Assembly: GCA_037355855.1 (NCBI GenBank)
Contig: CM074767.1
Span: forward strand, 62,001-126,000
Direction of reading: 5' to 3'
DNA length: 64,000 bases
Source: Pseudo-nitzschia pungens
Lineage: Eukaryota > Bacillariophyta > Bacillariophyceae > Bacillariales > Bacillariaceae
Shown here: positions 45,801-55,300 of the stretch, in pieces
Position numbering within the stretch: position 1 is the stretch's first letter
Layout: each line of letters begins with the position of its first letter
Notes under the pieces: model-generated
What the model was told of the DNA's origin: nothing
What the model saw: the letters and a program-made list of their open reading frames with translations, nothing else
Database searches by the model: none
Made by a program: the position numbers and the translations under genes

Positions 45801-47319
45801 TAAAGATATTATGTACTTCGTAGTACAGTAATTATGGGTAGTTGAAGATTCTTCATACCGGTACCGTACAACTGCCATGTCGGAATAATTTTTTATTCTC
45901 TGGAATTTTTTTTCTGGGGCACTACGACGAACATGTGCACTTGTCTCGGTAAGTTACTAACTTACCGTACCGGTAAGTTATTCCGCATATAATTTCGTTC
46001 GACACACGAACTTTAAGACACGTTCGAAATTTCGACTCGAAACGTCTCCCCTTCTGTCTCTGCCATTCATGCATGCATTGCACAACAAAAATTCATGTAA
46101 GTCATTCGAAAGCGTTGCAACCGTATTCCGACAGGGCCATCATTGCCGAAGACACCGTGAGCTCGTGCCCGCCCTGCCCCCTCGCCGCCATCTGCAGCAA
46201 AACTCGTTCCTAGGGTCACCCTCTTTGCCCCAGAAGCAGCGAATGCTGTCACGTTTCTTGGCTCCGAAACAAAACGGACCGATTGGAACAACAAACCACT
46301 GGGAGTTTTGCGACGAGTGCGCTATCTGCATCATGATGCACGTGCCAACAATCACAACACCTGATGGAAGGCTTCTGTTTCGGTCATCACGACACAATCC
46401 TCGTCGGCTGCGGCTCGGTCCACATGCGACACTGTCGTTCAGTACGTAGGGTAAGGTTAAACCTTACTCGAACGGGTACGAGGAAGATTACTGATACACC
46501 GTACGTTACGTACGGTAGAGTTTACCGTACTATGGCTACGTATCGTACTTGAATTATTTCGGCATCTTTCGTTTTTAACGAAAATAAGAGAATCGGTACA
46601 ATTGGTAAGGATGGTATGATCAGAACATGGATATGATCGATACGTACAAAGACTACGAACAAGTACCGGTTCCGAGAGAAAACGGAAACTGTGTACGTAC
46701 GTACGTAACTTACTGTATGCAAGGTATCAGAAGTGCACTTGTTGGAATAAGTTACGAACGTACGAGTAAATCTTAACTTACTTGTAAGGTTACCACACCG
46801 TGCACTGTTCTACCAGCACCGCACGGTACTGGTACCTTTACGAAGATGCTTGAGATCGAAATTCACACATCCGTTACCGAGTAAGATTACCGAGTAACTT
46901 ACGTGCGTACGGTACCGTGCGGAACTTACTCGTACCTTACTTGTAATTGTACTTCAATACCGTACGAACGAGCTCACAGAAACAAGACGCGGAGTGTAAT
47001 CGCGCACAGGCACATACATGAAAACGCAACAACAGATCGATTTGCGGTTGAAGAGCATTTTTTGAGTCGTGGTGTTCTTTTTAAGAAAATAATCTTGTGT
47101 TGCACCGTACACACGTACCGGTACTAGTACCCCCGATTGAAAAAAAAGATGTATGAGCTCACCGCCACGAACGATGATGATCCCAGCCCGTCCTGCTGTT
47201 GCCAACTGGTTTCATTGTTTCAACCCCTACTCACCAGACCCACTGATTACTTCTTCCATTCTTTCATTTTTCTATTTTCAACCTTCTCAGAAACCAAACA
47301 AAATCGATTCAGTTCTACC
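42818..47319. other. Long intergenic region
   Basis: No convincing gene across 4.5 kb. ACTAGT-type text at 42820-43290; ATTTC, ATTGC, CACCG and ATCTC pentamer runs (43807-43854, 44110-44133, 44694-44800); a GATATCCGATGTCC repeat (44215-44245); GC-rich open frames at 43.5-44.6 kb without recognisable motifs; and dense GTAAGGTTAC text at 45,130-45,700 and 46,440-46,960. An upstream extension of the DUF285 frame (from 47137) lacks a good start. Confidence 0.4.
45425..45540. repeat. Dispersed repeat related to 56490-56640
   Basis: Shared blocks in order are TCTCGTACAA, GTGTTRAAAG, AAACAGAC, GGAATGGTC, AAAGAAC and repeated GTCATA-AGAACC. The second copy lies inside the insertion in the intron of the gene at 55301-58159. 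Confidence 0.65.
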
Positions 47320-50300
47320 ATGAGATTCTTCGCATCCTTCATTGTGTTCCTCTTGATTGCCTGGCTTGCCCATTGGATTGCCCAGGCACCTAAAAAGATT
47401 GATCTTCTCAACAAAATTGATCCAGATTCTTTGCTGGAATTTTCTCTCGACTCTCCTGCTCACAAGGAGACTCATCAAGACTCCCTGCTTGATCACCTTC
47501 TTCCCCAAGAAAATAATCATGCGCTTTCTCCCAATTCTATGAAGTCCAATCCAGTTCGTTCACTTTCTACCACCGATTGTGCTACGGAGTGCTCCAGTTA
47601 TGAGCGGCCTGTCATCCAAGTTTCGGGTTCTGACTTCAAGGCACTTGTTTCCAACTGCATTTCTGGAAGCAACTGCCCCCACACTGGTATTCCTCTCAAC
47701 TGTTGGAATACCATGTCGGTTGTTGACATGTCGTATGCATTTCAGGGGCAGAGCAGTTTCAATATGGCACTGCATTGCTGGGATACATCAAGTGTGACAG
47801 ATATTGAATATATGTTTGCTGGGGCTTCTTCTTTCAACCAACCAATTGATAGTTGGACTATATCGAGGGTGGCAGATATGCGTCGTACGTTTGATGGGGC
47901 GTCTGCTTTCAACCAACCTCTTGGATCATGGGATACAGGACAGGTTACAAGGATGGGTGGTGTATTTGATAAGAGCATTGTTTTCAACCAACCCATTGGG
48001 TCATGGAACACGGAAAAGGTCACAGCTATGCGTAATATGTTTAATGGGGCCTCTGCTTTCAACCAACCCATTGGGTCATGGAACACAGAAAAGGTCACAC
48101 ATATGTATAATATGTTTTCTGGAGCGTCTGCTTTCAACCAACCCATCGGATCATGGAACACAGAAAAGATCGGAAGTTCATATCAAATGTTTTGGGGAGC
48201 GACAGCATTCAACCAACCCATTGGATCATGGAACACAGGACAGGTCACAAATATGCGTTATATGTTTGAAGGGGCGTCTGCTTTCAACCAACCTATTGGT
48301 AACTGGACAACATCAAAGGTTACATCATGGTCTAGAATGTTTTACCTAGCATCAAAGTTCAACCAGCCAATTGATGACTGGGACACATCAAGCGTATCAT
48401 ATATGTACGAAATGTTCCATGATGCTTATGCTTTCAACCAACCCATTGGGTCATGGAACACAGGAAATGTCTTAAGTATGTATAGTATGTTTTATGGGGC
48501 CTCTGCTTTCAACCAACCCATCGGATCATGGAACACAGAAAAGATCGGAAGTTCATATGAAATGTTTCGGGGAGCGACAGCATTCAACCAACCCATTGGA
48601 TCATGGAACACAGGACAGGTCGCAAATATGCGTTATATGTTTGAAGGGGCGTCTGCTTTCAACCAACCTATTGGTAACTGGACAACATCAAAGGTTACAT
48701 CATGGTCTAGAATGTTTTACCTAGCATCAAAGTTCAACCAGCCAATTGATGACTGGGACACATCAAGCGTATCATATATGTACGACGTGTTCCATGATGC
48801 TTATGCTTTCAACCAACCCATTGGGTCATGGAACACAGGAAATGTCTTAACCATGCATAGTATGTTTAATGGAGCGTCTGCTTTCAACCAACCCATTGGG
48901 TCATGGAACACAGAAAAGGTCACAACTATGCATCGTATGTTTGCTGGGGCATCTGCTTTCAACCAACCTATTGGTAACTGGACAACATCAAAGGTCACAT
49001 TGATGTCTTCAATGTTTCACAATGCATCAAAATTCAACCAGCCAATTGATGACTGGGACACGTCAAGCGCATCAGATATGTCAAATATGTTCAACACGGC
49101 TATCAAATTCAACCAATGCCTGAGCACATGGCCGTATAAAGTACTTTCTCATGTCACAGTTACCGACTTATTTCTGGACTCTTCATGTGCTGTCCCTGGG
49201 ACACCATCAGTCACCGATGGGACATGGTGTCAGGACTCAACTGATGGATGCCATGTTCCAATCGACTGTGCTACTTTGTGTTCCAGTCATGTGCGGCCTG
49301 TCATCCAAGTTTCGGGTTCTGACTTCAAGGCACTCGTTTCTGACTGCATTTCTGGAAGCAACTGCCCCCACACTGGTATTCCTCTCAACTGTTGGAATAC
49401 CATGTCGGTTGTTGACATGTCGTATGCATTTCAGGGGCAGAGCAGTTTCAATATGGCACTGCATTGCTGGGATACATCAAATGTGACAGATATTGAATGG
49501 ATGTTTGAGTCGGCTTCTTCTTTCAACCAACCAATTGATAATTGGAATATATCACGGGTGACAGATATGCATGCTTTGTTTTTGAGGGCGTCTGCTTTCA
49601 ACCAACCTCTTGGATCATGGGATACAGGACAGGTTACATACATGGGTGGTGCATTTGATAAGAGCATTGTTTTCAACCAACCCATTGGGTCATGGAACAC
49701 AGAAAAGGTCACTGCCATGTACAACATGTTCCTTGATGCTTATGCTTTCAACCAACCCATTGGGTCATGGAACACAGGAAAGGTCTCATACATGCATAGT
49801 ATGTTTAATGGAGCGTCTGCTTTCAACCAACCCATTGGGTCATGGAACACAGAAAAGGTCACAACTATGTATCATATGTTTGAAGGGGCTTCTGCTTTCA
49901 ACCAACCTATTGGTAACTGGACCACATCAAAGGTCACATCAATGTCTAAAATGTTTCACAATGCATCAAAATTCAACCAGCCAATTGATGACTGGGACAC
50001 ATCAAGCGCATCAGATATGTTAAATATGTTTACAAGTGCTGTTCAATTTAACCAACCCATTGGGTCATGGAACACAGGACTGGTCACAGATATGTCACAC
50101 ATGTTTGACCAGGCTTCTGCTTTCAACCAACCCATTCATTCCTGGGATACATCAGAGGTGATGAAGATGCACGACACGTTTGCCACAGCTACTGCATTCA
50201 ACCAACCTATTGGTTCATGGAATACAGGAAACGTCACAAATATGGACCAAATGTTTTTCAGTGCTACTGCATTCAACCAACGCATTGGGTCATGGAACAC

Positions 50301-53184
50301 AGGAAAGGTCACAGATATGTACCAAATGTTTTACAGTGCTACTGCATTCAACCAACCCATTGGGTCATGGAACACAGGAAAGGTCACAGATATGTATCAG
50401 ATGTTCAGCACTGCTACTGCATTCAACCAACCCATTGGTTCCTGGGATACATCAAGTGTGACAAAAATGAGTAGTATGTTTTACCAGGCTTCTGCTTTCA
50501 ACCAATGCCTGGGCTCGTGGCCATCTAACGTGCCTTCTCATGTCACAGTTACCAACATGTTATTGGGCACTGCATGTCCTGTTCCGGGTACACCATCACT
50601 CTCTGCTGACACATGGTGTCAGGACGTAACTGATGCATGCATTAATTGTGCTACCGAGTGTTCAAGTTACGTACGTCCTGTGATCGATGTTTCGGGTTCT
50701 GACTTGCAGAGCCTTATTTCCAATTGCATTTCAAGCACAAACTGCCCATACAGCAATGTTCCTATGAACTGTTGGAATACTTCAGCCGTAACAAACATGT
50801 ACAAAGCATTTGATTCGCAGTCTTCCTTCAATGAGCCCCTGCATTGCTGGGACACATCAAGTGTGACAAGTATGAAACGTATGTTTATATATGCTCAGGC
50901 TTTCAACCAACCCATTGGATCATGGAACACAGGAAATGTTGAAACAATGTATTACATGTTCCACACTGCTACTGCATTCAACCAACCCATTGGATCATGG
51001 AACACAGGAAAGGTCACAAGTATGCATGCTATGATTTATGATACTAGGGTTTTCAACCAACCCATTGGATCATGGAACACAGGAAACGTCACAGATATTT
51101 CATACATGTTTGACAGGACTTCTGCTTTCAACCAACCCATTGGTTCCTGGGATACATCGAGTGTGACAATTATGAGACACATGTTTTATAGATCTGAGGC
51201 ATTCAACCAACCCATTGGATCATGGAACACAGGAAAGGTCACAGATATGTTTTACATGTTCCACACTGCTACTGCATTCAACCAACCCATTGGATCATGG
51301 AACACAGGAAAGGTCACAAGTATGCATGCTATGATTTATAATACTAGGGTTTTCAACCAACCCATTGGATCATGGAACACAGGAAACGTCACAGATATTT
51401 CATACATGTTTGATAGGACTTCTGCTTTCAACCAACCCATTGGTTCCTGGGATACATCGAGTGTGACAATTATGAGACACATGTTTTATAGATCTGAGGC
51501 ATTCAACCAACCCATTGGATCATGGAACACAGGAAAGGTCACAGATATGTTTTACATGTTCCGCAATGCTACTGCATTCAACCAACCCATTGGATCATGG
51601 AACACAGGAAAGGTTGTCGATATGGCATACATGTTTCAAGAGAACCCTGCATTCAACCAACCAATTGATTCCTGGGATACATCAAGTGTGACAAATATGC
51701 ATTATATGTTTTACCAGGCTTCTGCTTTCAACCAATGCCTGGGCTCGTGGCCATCTAAGGTGCTTTCTCATGTCACAGTTACCAACATGTTATTGGGCAC
51801 TGCATGTCCTGTTCCTGGTACACCATCATTATCTGATGACACATGGTGTCAGGACTCAACTGATTTATGTTTTGATCCCAGCATGGCACCCAGCAACGTG
51901 CCAAGTGTGTTCCCAAGCATGAAGCCCAGTATGAAGCCCAGTAATGCTCCAAGTGGTATCCCCAGTGGCATTCCCAGTTATGTGCCAAGCACAATCCCAA
52001 GCAATGTTCCCAGCTTCAAGCAAAGCATGGTCCCCAGCATGATCCCAAGCTACTATTGTGATGCAATCTGTGGCAATTCACGTCCAAAGATAACAACCAG
52101 TGGTGCTTCATTTCGGGATCAATTGAAGCAATGTGTGAATGATGTTATTTGCCCTGAAAATAAACCAGTGAAGTGCTGGGATGTCTCCGGTGTAGCAAAC
52201 ATGGGTTATGCATTTTATGGATTAAACACCTTCAACGAACCTTTGGACTGTTGGGATGTATCGGGAACAATTGGCATGAGCATGATGTTTAGTGGTGCAT
52301 CTGCTTTCAACCAGTCCATCAATGAATGGAATGTTTCTAAAGTCAGGCGTATGAAAGGCATGTTCAAAAATGCACATAATTTTGACCATCCACTAGCCAG
52401 CTGGGATGTGTCAAGTGTCACAAAGATGGGACAAATGTTTCACAAAGCAAGTAAATTTAACCAAAACCTGAATGCCTGGAATGTAAGGAAAGTCCAAGAG
52501 ATGGAAGCAATGTTCAAAGATGCTTATCTGTTCAACCAGCCACTTGCTAGCTGGGATGTGTCAAGTGTCACAAACATGCACCATATGTTTGCCAGTGGTG
52601 GTAAATTCAATGAGCTGCCTCCATCTGAATCTCTCTTCAATCAACCCATTTCTGCATGGGATGTATCAAGTGTCCAAAACATGGATTCTATGTTCAGAAG
52701 CGCAAATTATTTTAACCAGCCACTCTCAAACTGGACGGTGTCAAAGGTCACAAAAATGACTAGGATGTTTGAGGCAACAAAGAATTTCAACCAGCCCCTG
52801 GATGCATGGGATGTCTCAAACGTCAAAACCATGGTAGCAATGTTCCGCGGATGTGACAACTTCAACCAGATTCTCTCCAGCTGGAATGTCACTGGTGTCA
52901 CAAGCATGACACAAATGTTTGCATCTGCTGTACTGTTCAATCAAGACCTGAGTGTTTGGAATGTGGGAAGTGTACAATGGATGCCAGGAATGTTCTGGAA
53001 TGCATCTTCCTTCAATCAGTGCTTGGATACATGGGCTACCAAGACTCTGGCAGATATCAAGGTTGCCAAAATGTTTCTGGGTAGTTCTTGCCCTAGTTCT
53101 CAGAATCCTAATCCATCCACTGGACCATGGTGTCAATTTGAATGTAATTCCTCTGGAATTGACAGGAACCGTCACCTTGAATAG
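47320..53184 (+). CDS. Giant secreted DUF285 (BspA-like) repeat protein
   Basis: It has 1,954 residues in one exon. I place the start at 47320 (MRFFASFIVFLLIAWLAHWI), which opens with a signal or anchor segment; the frame continues upstream to 47137 without a comparable start. By my count there are about 59 DUF285 units of 25 residues, consensus FNQPIGSWNTGKVTDMYXMF, in four blocks. Blocks 1 to 3 (from about residues 87, 650 and 1110) each open with a CATECSSY-like cysteine cap and close with FNQCL..W plus an SSCAVPGTP-type cap. A PSNVPSVFPSMKPS-type linker near 1520-1580 leads to block 4, which opens with CDAICGNSRP and has more varied units. This fold forms an extended solenoid; in diatoms and bacteria such proteins sit at the cell surface. 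Many NWT and NVT sites suggest N-glycosylation. An adhesive or recognition role is inference. Confidence 0.93.
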   Translation: MRFFASFIVFLLIAWLAHWIAQAPKKIDLLNKIDPDSLLEFSLDSPAHKETHQDSLLDHLLPQENNHALSPNSMKSNPVRSLSTTDCATECSSYERPVIQVSGSDFKALVSNCISGSNCPHTGIPLNCWNTMSVVDMSYAFQGQSSFNMALHCWDTSSVTDIEYMFAGASSFNQPIDSWTISRVADMRRTFDGASAFNQPLGSWDTGQVTRMGGVFDKSIVFNQPIGSWNTEKVTAMRNMFNGASAFNQPIGSWNTEKVTHMYNMFSGASAFNQPIGSWNTEKIGSSYQMFWGATAFNQPIGSWNTGQVTNMRYMFEGASAFNQPIGNWTTSKVTSWSRMFYLASKFNQPIDDWDTSSVSYMYEMFHDAYAFNQPIGSWNTGNVLSMYSMFYGASAFNQPIGSWNTEKIGSSYEMFRGATAFNQPIGSWNTGQVANMRYMFEGASAFNQPIGNWTTSKVTSWSRMFYLASKFNQPIDDWDTSSVSYMYDVFHDAYAFNQPIGSWNTGNVLTMHSMFNGASAFNQPIGSWNTEKVTTMHRMFAGASAFNQPIGNWTTSKVTLMSSMFHNASKFNQPIDDWDTSSASDMSNMFNTAIKFNQCLSTWPYKVLSHVTVTDLFLDSSCAVPGTPSVTDGTWCQDSTDGCHVPIDCATLCSSHVRPVIQVSGSDFKALVSDCISGSNCPHTGIPLNCWNTMSVVDMSYAFQGQSSFNMALHCWDTSNVTDIEWMFESASSFNQPIDNWNISRVTDMHALFLRASAFNQPLGSWDTGQVTYMGGAFDKSIVFNQPIGSWNTEKVTAMYNMFLDAYAFNQPIGSWNTGKVSYMHSMFNGASAFNQPIGSWNTEKVTTMYHMFEGASAFNQPIGNWTTSKVTSMSKMFHNASKFNQPIDDWDTSSASDMLNMFTSAVQFNQPIGSWNTGLVTDMSHMFDQASAFNQPIHSWDTSEVMKMHDTFATATAFNQPIGSWNTGNVTNMDQMFFSATAFNQRIGSWNTGKVTDMYQMFYSATAFNQPIGSWNTGKVTDMYQMFSTATAFNQPIGSWDTSSVTKMSSMFYQASAFNQCLGSWPSNVPSHVTVTNMLLGTACPVPGTPSLSADTWCQDVTDACINCATECSSYVRPVIDVSGSDLQSLISNCISSTNCPYSNVPMNCWNTSAVTNMYKAFDSQSSFNEPLHCWDTSSVTSMKRMFIYAQAFNQPIGSWNTGNVETMYYMFHTATAFNQPIGSWNTGKVTSMHAMIYDTRVFNQPIGSWNTGNVTDISYMFDRTSAFNQPIGSWDTSSVTIMRHMFYRSEAFNQPIGSWNTGKVTDMFYMFHTATAFNQPIGSWNTGKVTSMHAMIYNTRVFNQPIGSWNTGNVTDISYMFDRTSAFNQPIGSWDTSSVTIMRHMFYRSEAFNQPIGSWNTGKVTDMFYMFRNATAFNQPIGSWNTGKVVDMAYMFQENPAFNQPIDSWDTSSVTNMHYMFYQASAFNQCLGSWPSKVLSHVTVTNMLLGTACPVPGTPSLSDDTWCQDSTDLCFDPSMAPSNVPSVFPSMKPSMKPSNAPSGIPSGIPSYVPSTIPSNVPSFKQSMVPSMIPSYYCDAICGNSRPKITTSGASFRDQLKQCVNDVICPENKPVKCWDVSGVANMGYAFYGLNTFNEPLDCWDVSGTIGMSMMFSGASAFNQSINEWNVSKVRRMKGMFKNAHNFDHPLASWDVSSVTKMGQMFHKASKFNQNLNAWNVRKVQEMEAMFKDAYLFNQPLASWDVSSVTNMHHMFASGGKFNELPPSESLFNQPISAWDVSSVQNMDSMFRSANYFNQPLSNWTVSKVTKMTRMFEATKNFNQPLDAWDVSNVKTMVAMFRGCDNFNQILSSWNVTGVTSMTQMFASAVLFNQDLSVWNVGSVQWMPGMFWNASSFNQCLDTWATKTLADIKVAKMFLGSSCPSSQNPNPSTGPWCQFECNSSGIDRNRHLE

Positions 53185-55300
53185 GTTGTAACCACCGAAA
53201 GTTATGGTGGGCCCAGAGCCAGTGCATCGTTTTTGATTGGTGTGGGTGCCTTGTTGCTTTTATTTTGCCCTACATTGATGTACAGCATTGTCTTGGTGTT
53301 TTCTTACAACACAGAACAGCGTTGTTAGATAAAACAATAAGAGCTCATAATTCCAGTTAAACAACTTGTTATTTTTCATGATACATATCTTTCAAAAGAT
53401 CTTCCTGACGTGAGAGTTCAGATGCTGTTCTGGTTTTTCATCGTATTTTTATCAATGTTTTCATCACACAACTGACCTCGTGGTAGATTAAAGTATAATT
53501 TTAAAAAAGTTCATTCCGTGGTGCGAAAAATTGCAGAATTCTTTCAGTTTTGGAGCTGGGGACGAGAAATCGCATTTGCCTGTTCGTTCCAAATAGTGTC
53601 GCTCATAGATAGACCAACGCTCTGTTAATTGATTTACTGCTTGAATCAACTTCTGTTGGGCATGTGACGGGCTGACGTAGGTCCCCTACGAGAGGCTCTA
53701 AATGATTCATTGAATCCCGCATGTGCTCCAATACACAAGAATATATATGATATTCATGTATATATATACTGAATATTTAACAAATATCGAGATAAACAAA
53801 GATTCCCGTGATTCAACAATTATTGATATTATGCCCGACGAATAATGTATCATGGTTCAGATATGTAAGGTGTCATGGTTACAATTCAATAACTTTTTCT
53901 TCCTTGCCAGATACCAAACCTAACTTTCTGTTGAGGATGACTCTTCCCTTCCCATTCCAAATCGACAATCCAAATAGAATTCAGTCTCTCTCCGTACAGT
54001 TCGTGGCAACGCTGTGTTTTTTGGTACACCACTTTGAACAAAGCTGTGTGTACAGCAACTCTACTGGTTGGATGGACATGGCTAGCCCCAAATATTGATC
54101 ATCCACCATTAAAGACTAGCCAGACCTGCTTGCTCATACAAGAAGCGACTCAGCGCAAGAAAAAAATGAATCTGTGTTCACCCAAAAAATTGACAGTGGC
54201 CTGTTGACTACCGTACACGTACCGGTTAGCATGTACGAAGCAATTAATCTCCAAACAGAATGATTTTTTTCCCAGCCGGCCTGCGCTAGAGGTTAGGCTA
54301 GTGACGTTTTGATTTTGGAAATTGGGGAGTTGTTTTTTATGAATCTTAACCACAACCTTAATCTAGAAAACAACCGGACCATTCCACCCGGTAGGGGTGG
54401 GGGAGTCTGAGGGGGGCAAGGTTGATAAAAAAATATTGGTTTTCCGTTTTTAATGTAGAGCCTCTGTAGAGTCTGATAGAGATGCAATGGTAAAAAGACG
54501 ATCCACATTATTTATAGTGATGGAAATGAGATGTGTTCTGGATAAGAAAATAAAGGTACTAAATTGAGAATAAAATGTGGTGGCACAGGATCAAACCTTG
54601 GTTGCAGAAGAACTGTGAAAACAAAAAATAAAATTCAATGAATGCATTTTCAAGTAGTGTACCGGTTATTTGCTGCGGCACTAGTGAAAGTGCGCTGTTT
54701 GCACTGTTTGCACTTTCACTTTTTACTGGTAAGTTACTGTACCGTACAGGTACCTGATACTGCACAGCAAACAGCAAATACAAAAAGCGAAACAGCCAAA
54801 AAATTACAAACATGGAGGAGACACGGGGGACTGCTGATAGGAATTCCGTAGTATGCTTCGGAGAAACCCAATGAGGAGTGACCTTACCGTAAGGTTACAG
54901 AAGTATCGGTACTAACGAGTAATTATCGTACGGTACGGTAAGATTACCGTGCGATTACGAATTCGTTGTTGAGATTGGATGCCAGGTTGAATGTCCAGCC
55001 TTGCGTTTGTTGTCTCACATCACTCTCACATTTTACAGACCTGCACACTGAAACAATCGTCTCTTTGTATCATCATCCGAGTTCCCAGTTACCTCCACAA
55101 TTCCGATACGTGGTTGTTCCCTGTTCTAGTCTAAGCAAAGGAAACAGCCACACAGACACAACGACACAACGACACACGCACAACGAAAACGATCGAGCGC
55201 AAGATCAAAAACAACAAACGCAATACAGTACCTGTAGTAATTAATTACTACGTAATACGAATAATATCGTACGACAGAGTCAAAAGAACCGCGAGACAGA
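53185..55300. other. Intergenic spacer
   Basis: No gene is supported. It includes ATATAT-rich text (53740-53775), the half-hairpin repeat at 54825-54853, and a CACAACGACA-type run (55150-55180) upstream of the next gene. A GCACTTTCACTAGTG-like palindromic patch lies near 54679-54720. Confidence 0.4.
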
